Source: Spirodela intermedia
Lineage: Eukaryota > Streptophyta > Magnoliopsida > Alismatales > Araceae
Length of the DNA stretch: 64,000 bases
Reading direction: 5' to 3'
Assembly (NCBI GenBank): GCA_902729315.2
Contig: LR746268.1
Span: forward strand, 4,333,501-4,397,500
Below the pieces are notes generated by a model that had not been told where the DNA came from, made no database searches, and saw only the letters and a program-made list of their open reading frames with translations. Positions 26,735 to 38,600 of this stretch are shown piece by piece. Each line of letters starts with the position of its first letter. Within the stretch, counting starts at the first letter, position 1. The position numbers and the translations under genes are program-made.

Positions 26735-28549
26735 ATGGCGGCCCTGAAAGATATACTGCCCCCCGTGAAGTCGACATCTGCAACCTTCTACGACCACAGC
26801 AAGGATACGTGGTTCAAGGATCGTTACAGTGGCTCCGCCGCGGCGGACGGCGATCGCTCGGCCGCGGTGAAGCCGAAACCTGTGCCCCCCTATGGGAAGC
26901 GATCGGGGTTCGTTCCCCGGAAGCCTGAGGAATTCGGCGACGGCGGGGCCTTCCCGGAGATCCATGTGGCGCAGTATCCCCTTGGGATGGGCCGCCGGGA
27001 CGGGAAGGGCGGGTCCCAGATACTTCCGCTCACCGTCGATGCCCAGGGCAAGGTCCGGTTCGATGCTGTCGTCAAGCAGAGCGAGAACGCCTCGAAGATC
27101 GTTTATTCGCAGCACAGGGACCTCGTCCCGAAGGTCGTCGTAGGCGAGGATGGCAAGGACGAGGAAGAAGTGGAGAAGGAGATCGAGGAGACAACTCAGC
27201 GCACCAAAGCCGCGCTTGAAAAAATCGTCAATGCCAGGCTTAGCGCCGCCCAGCCGAAGAACGTCCCAACACAGTCGTCGGAGTCCAAGTTCATCAAGTA
27301 CAAGCCATCACAGCAGTCGTCGGCCTTCAACTCTGGCGCGAAGGAAAGAATCATCCGGATGGTGGAGATGCCCGTTGATCCGCTGGAGCCTCCAAAATTT
27401 AAGCACAAGCGAGTTCCTAAGGCGTCAGGGTCCCCCCCCGTGCCAGTCATGCACTCCCCACCCAGACCAGTGACCGTGAAGGACCAGCAGGACTGGAAAA
27501 TCCCACCTTGTATATCAAACTGGAAGAACCCCAAGGGCTACACGATCCCTCTGGATAAGCGTCTTGCTGCAGATGGCAGGGGCCTGCAGGAGGTGCAGAT
27601 CAACGACAACTTTGCTAAGCTATCTGAGGCGTTGTATGTGGCCGAACAGAAGGCTAGGGAGGCCGTTGCGATGAGATCGAAGGTTCAGAGAGAGTTGATG
27701 ATGAAGGAGAAGGAAAGGAAGGAACAAGAGCTCCGCGCTTTGGCCCAGAGAGCACGATCAGAAAGGACTGGTATCGCTCCAGCTCCCACTGCTGCTGCTG
27801 CTCCATCCGCTGGCATTATGATGGAGGATGATGACGATATGAGTGTAGAGCGTATTGAAAGGCCAGTAAAGGAGACGAAAGAGGAGAGGGAGCAGAGACT
27901 GGAGCGTGAGAAGATTCGTGAGGAGAGGCGACGGGAAAGGGAAAGAGAGAGGAGACTGGAAGCCAAGGAAGCTGCAATGGGTAGGAAGAGCAAGACAACA
28001 AGGGACCGGGATCGTGATGTCAGTGAGAAGGTTGCACTTGGTATGGCTAGCACTGGAGAAGGACGTGCTGGAGAAGTTATGTACGACCAGAGGCTTTTCA
28101 ACCAGGATAAGGGGATGGACTCTGGGTTTGCTACGGATGATCAGTACAACGTATACGACAAGCACTTGTTTACAGCGCAGCCTACGCTGTCAACACTCTA
28201 TAGACCCAAGAAAGATGCAGATGGTGATATGTACGGGGGTGCAGATGAGCAGCTAGAGAAGGTTCTGAAGACAGAAAGGTTTAAACCTGACAAGGCGTTC
28301 TCAGGCACATCTGATAAGGCATCAGGCAGCAAGAGAGAAAGGCCTGTAGAATTTGAGAGACAGGAAGAGAACGACCCATTTGGGCTAGACGAATTCCTGA
28401 CAGAAGTGAAGAAAGGGAAGAAGGCTATGGAGAAAATTGGGAGTGGGGGCACAATGAAAGCAAGTGGTGGAGGGTCATCGTTTAGAGAGGATTATGAAGG
28501 TGGAGGATCTGGGAGGACACGTGTAGCATTTGAAAGGGGAGGTCGATGA
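26735..28549 (+). CDS. SKIP: SNW/SKI-interacting protein (SKIP), intronless
   Basis: Nuclear SNW-family protein. In plants SKIP works in the spliceosome (Prp19/NTC-associated) and with the Paf1 complex, and affects clock, flowering and stress genes (established for Arabidopsis and rice). A single uninterrupted ORF of 604 residues fits the usual 600-610. Seen in sequence: the conserved start MAALKDILPP; the motif GAFPEIHVAQYPLGMGR; the SNW core with S261-N262-W263-K264-N265 followed by GYTIPLDKR; a long charged Arg/Glu helical region (about 310-430); an acidic DDDD patch; and a C-terminal Gly/Arg-rich tail. The start is the first ATG after the TATA box. The CDS is GC-rich at its 5' half, unlike the neighbouring TAF1 exons. 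It follows TAF1 on the same strand, with 923 bases between stop and start. Confidence 0.97.
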   Translation: MAALKDILPPVKSTSATFYDHSKDTWFKDRYSGSAAADGDRSAAVKPKPVPPYGKRSGFVPRKPEEFGDGGAFPEIHVAQYPLGMGRRDGKGGSQILPLTVDAQGKVRFDAVVKQSENASKIVYSQHRDLVPKVVVGEDGKDEEEVEKEIEETTQRTKAALEKIVNARLSAAQPKNVPTQSSESKFIKYKPSQQSSAFNSGAKERIIRMVEMPVDPLEPPKFKHKRVPKASGSPPVPVMHSPPRPVTVKDQQDWKIPPCISNWKNPKGYTIPLDKRLAADGRGLQEVQINDNFAKLSEALYVAEQKAREAVAMRSKVQRELMMKEKERKEQELRALAQRARSERTGIAPAPTAAAAPSAGIMMEDDDDMSVERIERPVKETKEEREQRLEREKIREERRRERERERRLEAKEAAMGRKSKTTRDRDRDVSEKVALGMASTGEGRAGEVMYDQRLFNQDKGMDSGFATDDQYNVYDKHLFTAQPTLSTLYRPKKDADGDMYGGADEQLEKVLKTERFKPDKAFSGTSDKASGSKRERPVEFERQEENDPFGLDEFLTEVKKGKKAMEKIGSGGTMKASGGGSSFREDYEGGGSGRTRVAFERGGR

Positions 28550-29690
28550 GCAAGATTTGAAATGTAAGCCTTCTGTATGTATTTCTCTTCTTTTCACGTT
28601 TACGTGTTTCTTTCGTTTCTATGTGCCAGCCACCTCGATATCTGACTTGCGTTTAGCTGCAGGGCCATAAATTCTTTTAGTGGAAAAGGCATCTTTATGT
28701 TTCAGTGTATGACATATGACCGGAACTTTTCTTCTCCTGATCTCAACTGCATCTCCGATGTCACTGGATTTATTATGGTATCTGACATTTACAGTGGTTC
28801 TGCTATTTTAGCATAACTGACCTTTCTTTATTACCAGCACCACCCAGTTTTTCTTCATTTCCTTTACTTTTTTTGCCATCTGGTTTAAAAAATAGACTAC
28901 CCCATCTGGCTGTACTCTCCTTTACAAGTCCACTGCACAACCAAATGTAGACCTTTTGTTAAGTCCTCCGACATATGTGTCCATTATTTTCATCTTTTTC
29001 TCTTTGCTTTACAGCTTTGTTCTTTCCAATACTCAAGTTAGGTTTTCCAGAGCTCACGCCCCAATACCAGTGGCGCTGCCTTCTAAAGACTATAAATTAT
29101 CAATGACATAGTAATCTGGGTGTACAAGATACGATCATTATATAAATCAAATTCTGTATGACTGACCCAGGAATGTGGAAAGCACTCCACAGCAGATTCA
29201 GCTCATCACAGGAATGAAAATCATATACCTTCTCCCATCAGCCCAGTTTTTCTCAAATCCAATTTAGGATCCCAACCGTCTACCTTATAATTGACATAGT
29301 TTCCCAACCGTCTACACTTCTGAAGTTCACTCATATCTCTTCTTGATCCCAAATCAAGCACTAACCACTGAAGGAAAAATCTCGTATACCCCCCTGAACT
29401 TGGAATAAAGATGAGCAGGAAAAGTGGAGAGATTGTGGTGAATTTTTCAATCCCAAATGTTTTTGAAATATTTTTGATATCGCACTTTCTTTGAGGCGAT
29501 TCAATAATTCCTCCCATGTTATTTGATAATGAGGGATGATTTTTCCACTAAGTTTCATCTGTCAGTGAACCTCACTGCGCATTGCAAGAATTGCAACGGA
29601 GCAGGTTTTAGGTGCTTCTCCGGAAATATTGGGGATATTCTCATAAGATTTCTTTTTTTGCCATAAATGGATGTCTTACAAGCTAAATGA
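28550..29690. other. SKIP 3' flank, intergenic
   Basis: The SKIP 3' UTR, bounds not determinable, runs into AT-rich spacer. The short ORFs on both strands (for example 29221-29558 on the minus strand) show no recognisable protein and no codon-like bias. Nothing else is seen. Confidence 0.6.
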
Positions 29691-30127
29691 GATTTGGTCC
29701 TGCGGGCCTTTCTCGAGACGCTGCAGAAGTGGGCTGAGATTCATCCCTCTTCTAATCCTTTTGATCTTTTGTCTAATATTCCTAATAATGCATGGAACCT
29801 TCTCCAAAGTAATGATGAGCCATTCATCAGCCCGCACAGAGACTTTTTAAATCGACTGTTGCTACAGAACTCTACGCTGCACTAATCGCTTCCAAATCCA
29901 ACCTCGATTCCCGCATTCTTCAAAAGCTCATAGCTTCTGTCAGTGATCTTGAGAAACTCGACATCATCAGTGGATTTTTCTTTGCAGCGAACGGGCTCTC
30001 TGATCACTCTATCCTCTCTCGAAGAAAATTTTCCTTGAGTCCATTGGCTAATAATTATTTAATTAATAACCGAGTGGATCATCTACTGACCCCTGCAAGT
30101 CGCCTCGTATCCAAAGCTATCTGCTGA
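29691..30127 (+). pseudogene. Frameshifted gene fragment, unidentified
   Basis: Two overlapping open frames read like one protein broken by a single-base shift. Frame A is open from 29691 (after a stop at 29688) and contains QKWAEIHPSSNPFDLL. Frame B is open from 29819 to the TGA at 30125-30127 and contains RLFKSTVATELYAAL and, later, ISGFFFAANGLSDHS. The switch would lie near 29830-29845. Both halves look protein-like in composition, and frame B ends at a natural-looking stop. There is no in-frame ATG at the left edge, so this looks like the 3' exon of a duplicated gene. I do not recognise the family. A sequencing error or chance ORFs are alternatives. Confidence 0.4.
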
Positions 30128-32402
30128 CAATTCTTGTTCCATTTCTCATCGTCTCTCTGTCCTTTTTCATACCGCCGACCATACTTAATATGATGATGAT
30201 ATATTTTTTCTTCTTTTTTTCTTCTTTTGGAGGGGGGGCAGGGGGCAATGACACTTCATCTATAAAAAGGCTGTTCTTGACCCCTGCAAGTCTCCACCCG
30301 AGGCAGGAGATGGGATGGCTGACAGCAAACGAAAGGAGTACCAAGACCTTAAGATCCTGTGTATGTTTGGCGTTGATTCTAGAGCCCATCGGATGCCTCC
30401 TTCGAGGGCTTTATATGAAGCTTGTGAGTGGAGCCGGAGGACGAAGAGAGAACATAAGAGAATGGACACAAGTGTGCATGTACCTTTAGCCGCTAGATCT
30501 AAGTTGCCGCCATCTGCTGCCAGAATTGTATTCGCACAAGCACATGCAGTGAAAGCCATGGCTCTATGGACTTAGCTTCCCCTTCCATCTTCAGATACTC
30601 ACCTTCCTTCTAGCCCCCATCATTCACAAGAATTGTTCGAGATGGATAGGGATCCTAAAGCGAGGGCCATTCCAACGGTTCTTATCAATCCTGCTATCTT
30701 CGTTTTATTAAGATTTTGATTTTTTATATTATTATTATTATTATTTTATGATGCTGGAAAAGTTGATGCGCGAAGGATACCATGCACAGTTATGGAAAGT
30801 TTTAGAACTTTCCTAGTCATAATTACTGATGAATAAAGAGAGCTTATGAGTACTTAATTAGGGAACCTTGTTTAAAACGAATTGCTTGATAGTAGAGGAG
30901 GGAGATCATGTGCTTAATCCAAAAGATTAGATGATCACTCGTTAGTGTAGCAACTTTAGAGAGAGACGAGTTAGTCAAACAGTTGATTTTTGCTTGGGTT
31001 AGGCGTTCGGCTTACCCAACCTTTTCATACATCTACGTACTATAGACGGTTTTTTCATGAATTATGCCCAAAAGCTATGGCCAAAATCTTTTCATGAATT
31101 ATATTTTGTTCTTCTACCCGTTTTCCTCCACTCCTCACTTCGGAGGAGGGCATAGTTCATATTTTTTTTTGGCTATTTTCCTTCATCTTATCTCACTCTA
31201 ATTCTTGGACAGATGACTGAAATCTAAGCGGGAACACACCATCTTGGACTAACGCAATTTTGAGTGAGGTGAGTTTTTCTATAAAAACCCTTAGGAAAAG
31301 CCGTATTTTATGAGGCATGCCCCCGCTTTACATGAGCCAACACTGAGCGCACCACCACTCGGTGTTGTTACACTGAGCAGGCAAAAGTAATACTAAGAGG
31401 GACATGAATATAAAAATAGACAAATGGTTTAGGAGGAGATTCCTCAGAGAGAGCACAAGCTCAAACCCTTGACGTCACAGAGGTGGGGGGACCAAGGAGC
31501 TGCTCCTCCACCTTGCTTGACCTTTTGAGAAAAGATCAAGGTTGATACTTATTTACCCATAAAATAAATTATTAATTTCTCTCACCGATGGCATGGGAAC
31601 TCTTTTCGTGGGCCGATTCAGCTTTCAACATTTGTGTGTGTGCGTAGAGAGAGAGAGAGAGAGAGAGAATAAATGGGCCTCTCATTTAGATTGGGCCTTT
31701 TGAATTGGGCTGGATATTAATTTATTACCACATTGATTTTTGAATATTATAAAATTGCGAAGAAAAATGGATTAGGAGGGAGGGATTGGGTCTTTTGATG
31801 AGAGAGATTGGCACACCGAATGAGAGTTAGGTGAGCTGGGCTGAAATATATGGAGACAAGGAGGGAGCTTTAGGGAGTGTGGGGTTGGAGCCTTTCGGAA
31901 ATGTAGGGCCCGCTGACAGGCGTGATGCGGCTAAAGTGAACGCGGAGATGGGACCCACTATTTATGCCCAGACACTCGGATTTGTGATGAGCGACTGAAG
32001 TTTATTTATATATCCCTTATATCCCTATACTACGATACATTTGTCGTGACCCCCGTACTCTATTATAATTGTTTTATGGATTTCTGATATCTGTAAAAGC
32101 CTTTGTCATGGCACCCTCGAAAATTATTAAGAGAACACCTAGTGAACTTATTGATGATTTTATAATATTTAAAAATAAAAAATCTTTACTTTTTGAATTT
32201 GGTTAGGTTGATGAATATGGAGATGTGAAAGGTATATTGGCAAATAAGGATTTTGTAAAGGGGCAGTGAAGACCATGAAATTTGAAATCATCGGCCGTTC
32301 CGTCCAAACTGGCCGAGCAGTGACGCGTCCGCTGAAGCGCTCTCCGTCTGCCTGCTGCCCCGTCCTTCCAGGTGGCGCCACCTTAAAGCTTCCGGCGGCG
32401 GC

Positions 32403-32404
<2 letters not shown>
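30128..32404. other. Intergenic region upstream of fimbrin
   Basis: No supported gene. At 30261 a TATAAAAAG box precedes an 86-codon ATG ORF (30315-30575), but two other frames, one antisense, are equally open there and none resembles a known protein. An ATT-repeat tract lies near 30728-30745 and a (AG)n tract at 31646-31668. Several GGGCC/GGCCC motifs occur at 31675-31920. The 3' end probably holds fimbrin promoter sequence. Confidence 0.5.

Positions 32405-32440
<36 letters not shown>
32405..32440 (+). repeat. (CT)n tract, fimbrin promoter or leader
   Basis: CT dinucleotide tract of about 36 bases, preceded by a short GGC repeat, 227 bases upstream of the fimbrin ATG. A pyrimidine tract on the coding strand close to the start fits a plant core-promoter Y-patch or leader microsatellite. 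Confidence 0.85.
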
Positions 32441-32445
<5 letters not shown>

Positions 32446-32666
32446 GATCTCTGAGTCTCAGTGTCTCCGTCCGTCAGTGTGTCTCGTCTCTCCCGTGGGT
32501 CGTGATCATTTTCCCGTTCTTTCTTCTTCTGTGCCGATGCTGCTTGTGTTCCTGAGGCATTGTTGATGTAGTAGGACCTCGGAGTGCTTCTCCAGGTTGC
32601 GGGAAGAGGACGGCAGAGGAAACAGCATTAGCGGCGTAAACTAGTGCAGGGGAGAGGGAAAGGGAT

Positions 32667-35600
32667 ATGGCTGCTACTGCTTTTGGGTATGTGGGCGTGT
32701 TGGTGTCAGATCCATGGCTCCAGAACCAGTTCACGCAAGTCGAGCTTCGATCCCTCAAGTCCCAGGTGAAGGTCTTTCCTCCTTGTCCTATTTAGACTTC
32801 TGGACTGGAATGGCTGTTAATATTTTTCCGCTTTTTTTTTTGGTGCTGTTCCTTTGCTGCTTGAATATTTATGCTTCGGTAGTACCTCGCCATGAGGGAT
32901 CTCTCCGACGGTGGCATGAAAATGACCGCCGCTGACCTAGCCGGTAGAATGTCGGACTTGAAATTGGCCGGTGGATCTCTTAGCGGCGAGGAGAGGGGGT
33001 CCTTCCGGGATTCCTTTCCCGACCTAGGTCAACCGGCGGACTTCGAGCTCTTCCTCCGGGTACATCCTCTTATTCTCGCTTTCTTTCTTGTCCTGTTAAC
33101 ATCTAAAGCAACAGTGTGAATTCTCGTTACGGGAATTTTGCAGATGTACTTGAAGCTTCAAGGGCACACAGGGACCAAGAACTCCTCTGCCTTTCTCAAG
33201 GCTGCAACAACGACGCTGCTTCACACTATTAGCGAGTCCGAGAAGGCCTCCTACGTTGAACACATAAATAACTACCTTGCCGGAGATGAGTTTCTTAAGA
33301 AAATCATCCCAATCGATCCTCTCACTGATGACCTTTTCGAGATAGCAAAGGACGGTGTTCTCATGTGGTGCGTTTTCCTCTCCTCGAACTCGTCCATTTT
33401 CTTTATTTTTTATTTTTTATCGGTGAGAGGAATGGTTTAAACGGTGGACGATGCAATATGCAGTAAGCTCATCAATGTTGCTGTTCCTGGAACTATTGAT
33501 GAGAGGGCCATCAATACCAAGGCTCTGCTCAACCCGTGGGAGAGAAACGAGAATCATACCCTCTGCCTCAATTCAGCCAAGGCCATAGGTTGTACAGTAG
33601 TTAACATTGGGACAGAAGACTTGATTGAAGGGAGAGTAAGTTGTCATCTCTGTTCTGTGTTATGGCCTGCTTTATTTTGAGATTGCAGGATCCAGATAAC
33701 TCGAACTTCATAATGTTTTTTGGTTCCATTTTGCGTTTGTTTCTCTCTAGCTTTCCTTTTTCTCATTTATATAATTCCCCTCATGAACGGTTGTCTACAT
33801 TTAAAATAAGACGACCCATCGTCTTATTTTAAACCGTCTTCTAGTTACCATCATTTCCAGTATCAGAATCAGGAAAATTGTTTTGTATCTACTAAATGAC
33901 TGAAGATTGATAAAGACTTTACCAACTTTTTCAGCCTCATCTTGTGCTTGGGCTGATATCGCAAATCATTAAGGTATGCAATGGCTCTCTTTATTTATGT
34001 ATCTTATTGACGGATTTTGTCCATCATTTTCATCCACATTGTTCCAACTATCTGTGATCATGGACATGGTTGCTAGCCCGCTATTCCACTTCATTGTATT
34101 TTTCTTAATACATTCCAGGATATTTTATTTTCGTTTTCTCCACATTTTTGCCCTAAAAAAATGATAACATGCCACGTAATTGGTGCTCATATTGGTTCCT
34201 GTGTGTCACGTAAATTCAAACTTCTCATTTGGAGTTTAATCACTTCGTACTCACAGCAGATTGAATTTACTCCTTCGAAATGATATCCTAGTGTTATAAT
34301 TTTAGCACAAGCTTTTTCAATATAAATCCACTTTTCTGGTATATTCCTCAAATCCACTATGGCATCTTTGACAACAGAAATGTTTTTACAATAGATAATC
34401 TCTGGATTCATGCTATGGTTCCCAAGGAGTGTGGAGGTTCTATTGTACCAAATCTTTCAATGTATGTGTCTACGCTGAATTCTGGAGAAATACTTAAGCG
34501 TGCACATTTCTCAAGTTTTTCCCCTTACAGGAGTGTTCAATATAGCATCACCAGTGTCGCCTTTGAGATTTATTTTGTTTATAAATGTTTTTTATTTATG
34601 TTGCAAACAGATACAACTTTTGGCTGATGTTAACTTGAAGAAGACTCCTCTGTTGGTGGAGTTAGTTGAGGAGAATAAGGTGAAAACTTTTCTTTCTCTT
34701 CCTTTTGGTGGTTCATGTTTGTTGTCAGGATATTTATTTCATATGGAGGTTTGAGTGAAGAAATTTGTAACTGGATATTTTCATTCCTAAAACTTTGCGA
34801 CCTACAGGATCTAGATGAGCTAATGAATCTTGCACCTGAAAAGATTTTGTTAAAGTGGATGAATTTCCAACTGAAGAAAGGTGGTTACTCAAGGACCGTG
34901 ACAAACTTTTCCTCAGATGTGAAGGTTTGTGCTAAGCTTGTTTCTTGAACTGCTAGGGGCTTAAGTTTATTACAGATTCACTTTTTTGCAACTTAGAGCA
35001 ATAACTTGTTGCATTTGCGGCGATAGTTCTTAATGGCTACTTTTATTCTGAAAACAAGCAAAAAAAACATAATATTTAGAAAAATATCGCTCACACTCAT
35101 TCTAGTTCCACAAGGGTACCTGTGGATTAGTAGTACTGCCAGGGATTTGTTTGACCTCTTGTCTGGGTTGGCTAGGGGCCGTCGTTTTAAAAGGTAAAAC
35201 CTTGCAAGAATCCAGTAGGATAAAACCTTTAAAAGTCGGTAAGAACTTGCGTTTAACTGGCCACATAATTTTTTCCGAGCACAGTAGAGTAACAACAATG
35301 TAGTGTCCTTATTTTTCTTCCTCATACTCAGGGAAAAGGTGACGTGACAATAATGTTGAAAACTGTTTTTGTTCAGTTCTCCTATACGGATTCGTTTTCA
35401 TTTCCTTTCTCAAATGGAGGATACACGGAACAGAACTTTTCAAGCAACATGTTTTTCTATTCTGTAAATGGCAGGATAGCGTTCTTTTCATTAAGAGTGC
35501 CATGCTGGCATAGGCTCAAACATTGGAAGGTACCATCCATGGTATGCTGAAACAGATGTTGATGGTCATGGAGGATACTATGCAATGTACTTGTGGTCAT

Positions 35601-38600
35601 GAAGGGTAGTATGTAACAGAGGTCGAGAGCCAAACACGGCAATAAGGGTTCTAATAGACTTGAGACAGAGGACGATGTTCTTTGTTAACAATCACAGTAA
35701 TATCCTGGTTTGATGATCTTCAAGGTGAATCTAGTGGTATCCTCACCAATTAGTTCCGGTTATTGATGGGGTGAGAGAAAGGTGCTGACCTTGTGGGCAG
35801 GTTAGCCCAATGTTGACCCAATTTCACCATATGTTGTCAAGAGCTGTAAAGTTCCTGCCAATGCATTAGGGAGTCACCATGAATATGTTGCATGTGGGAT
35901 GCCACAAATGGTTGTTTTAAAATTAATAGCGAGATGCACAAACGGATTCAGAGATTAGGTCGCTATATGTATAGGATCCCCAGGGGACTAATATAGGAGG
36001 CAAAGTGGTGGCGGTCCTCCGGGCTGTAAGCCAAATTTATATCTTTACATCGGGAAATCATATACAGTTCTGATCTATAGAGGAAAATTTTATTTATCCA
36101 TCCATCTCATGTACTTGTGGTAAACAAACTTGTAGGACGCTACAGTTTTCTGTTGCTTTCTGACAATAGTATGCTGTAGATTTTTCTTCTTCTGATAATT
36201 CTTTTTTTTTAGAGATTGATTCCAACTTTCCGTAGAATCATTCTGATCTGAATGAAAGTTTCAAGTTAAATTCCCAAAATTATCTTTGCCAGTTCAGCCT
36301 TGTAGAACAGTTATATTCTGCTCATGTCTTTGGAATATTTTTCAGTCTTTGAGTTGGTGATTTATTTGTGTGACAGGATGCAGAGGCTTACACTTGTCTT
36401 CTGAATATTCTTGCTCCTGAACATTCTAGTGGGAGTTCTGTGACTGTCAAGGATTCTCTAGAAAGAGCAAAGTTGGTTCTTGAGCATGCAGAAAGAATGG
36501 GCTGCAAAAGATACCTGACCCCAAAAGACATAGTCGAAGGTTCAACGAATCTTAATCTGGCTTTTGTGGCACATATTTTCCAGAAAAGGTGAGAACATTA
36601 TGACACCATGTGAAGTTATCAAAATTACGACGTTAGTATTAGAGCATTTTTATTATTTAAATTTCTGGAATCATTTGGCAATTTCCGGGCACAGTTTCTG
36701 GTCATAAATTACTTGCAAAAGTTGATTTTGGTTTTCAGGACATTTTGTGAAACATGAAATACCTCGATATTTTGAAATGCATCGACCGTTGGTCTTTGGT
36801 TTCAATTAGTCCTTGGTAGAGTTATGACCCTTTTAAGTAAACCAGGGAGGAAACCAATAAACGAAAATTTTAGAAGTAGCACTTTCGGAAAAACTGCAGG
36901 TGGGGGATTTTCCCAGGTTTGGATCATTCTTGAGATTCCGCACTATGACAAAGGATAATGTGAATGAATTTTTTTTATATTAAAAACTGATATATCATGG
37001 AACCGGTCTTCCTGGCATTCCTTTTGCCTTCAGGATTTTGATCCAGAAATCTTATCTATTTGACTCTTTTTCTGTTCGCACCATATGTTTTAGAGCATAT
37101 CGATGTGATAGTTTACAATTTTTCTAAATCCACTGCCCTTTACGGTCTGTTGTCAGAAAATTTATGAAAATTATGATGACCTCAGGAATCCATGGAGTAA
37201 TAAGTTATTCACTGTGCATGGTACCAGTTATAAATCTTCTTTTGTGATTTCTTTTTCATGAGTGTGCATAATCGGATGAATACAGGAATGGTCTGTCCTC
37301 CAAGGCGAAGCAAATCACAATCTTCGAAACAATGGAGGACATACAAGTTTCTAGGGAGGAGAGGGTCTTTCGGATGTGGATCAATAGTTTGGGAATTTCA
37401 ACATATGTCAATAATATATTTGAAGATCTTCGAGATGGGTAAGTATGGTTTCTGGAATGTTTGCAAGTTGAATGGTTGACGACAGGATATGTTGATGAAA
37501 TTCTTGCTTTCTTTCTTTCATCCTTTCTTTCTTTGTATAGACTGATGGTCATTGATAAAATATGCTTTACTATTTAGGTGGATACTCCTGGAGACTATTG
37601 ACAAGATATCACCTGGTACGGTTTGTTGGAAGACTACAAGCAGGCCTCCAATCAAGATGCCATTCAGGAAAGTAGAAAACTGCAATCAAGTCGTGAAGAT
37701 AGGGAAGCAATTGAAGTTTTCCTTAGTTAATGTTGCTGGGAACGATATTGTGCAAGGGAATAAAAAACTTATTCTAGGTGTGCGCACTGTGAGACAAGAC
37801 TTTATGTTCTTTCCTACTTACTATTTCTTTGCCCGTCTTCGATTTACTGTGCCCTTGAGTAGTCTCAAGTGTTTGCAATTTAGTGTTTTCAAGTTGCTTT
37901 GAAAAAGGACTTCTTACCTTGGCCTGTATTGAAGAAGCTTGTTGAAAATTCTATTGGAAAGCTTGATGATAAAGTTTCTGCAGTTCAGCGATCTGAGATT
38001 TTCATGGAATTTGTGCATTACTCTTTCCCTTCTTTTTCTGATTTTTTTTTTTTTTTTCCCCCTCCAGGGTTCCTTTGGCAGTTGATGCGATACAACATCC
38101 TCCAACTGTTAAAGAATCTGAGATCTCATTCCCCTGGGAAGGACATAACAGATGTAGATATCTTGAACTGGGCAAACAATAAAGTGAAGGATTCAGGAAG
38201 GCGGTCTCATATCGAAAGCTTAAAGGTTCTCCTCCTCCTCCTCTGTTTTTCCTTCTTAACCCATGTTTTCGTTCACGCCTCACTGAAATGCTTCACACCG
38301 CATATTCTTCTTAAAAATCTGTTGATTCCTGCACCTTGGCATATTTTTCTCTGAGGTATGAGCACACCTTCGCCGTAGAAACTCAAGCCTAAAGTCTTCT
38401 GGCGTGAGGTTTTATTTGGCTTCTACTTTTGACTGAACAGTATTGTTGGTGTAGACTTCGTCGTTACTCCCATTTGATCTATTAGTTGATCCACAGTCGA
38501 CTACGTGGCTTTGTGAGAAACTAAGGGATATAAAAGTAGTTGATGCGGAGGAAGGAGATTGCCAGAAAGAAAGCTGGTTTGTGCGATATGATTAGTGATG

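Noticed and set aside
26546-28452. Several long minus-strand and alternate-frame ORFs over SKIP
   Set aside because: All lie opposite or inside the confirmed SKIP frame, which matches the family end to end.
30260-30575. Possible small gene after a TATA box
   Set aside because: Three frames on two strands are open at once and none resembles a known protein; kept only as part of the intergenic note.
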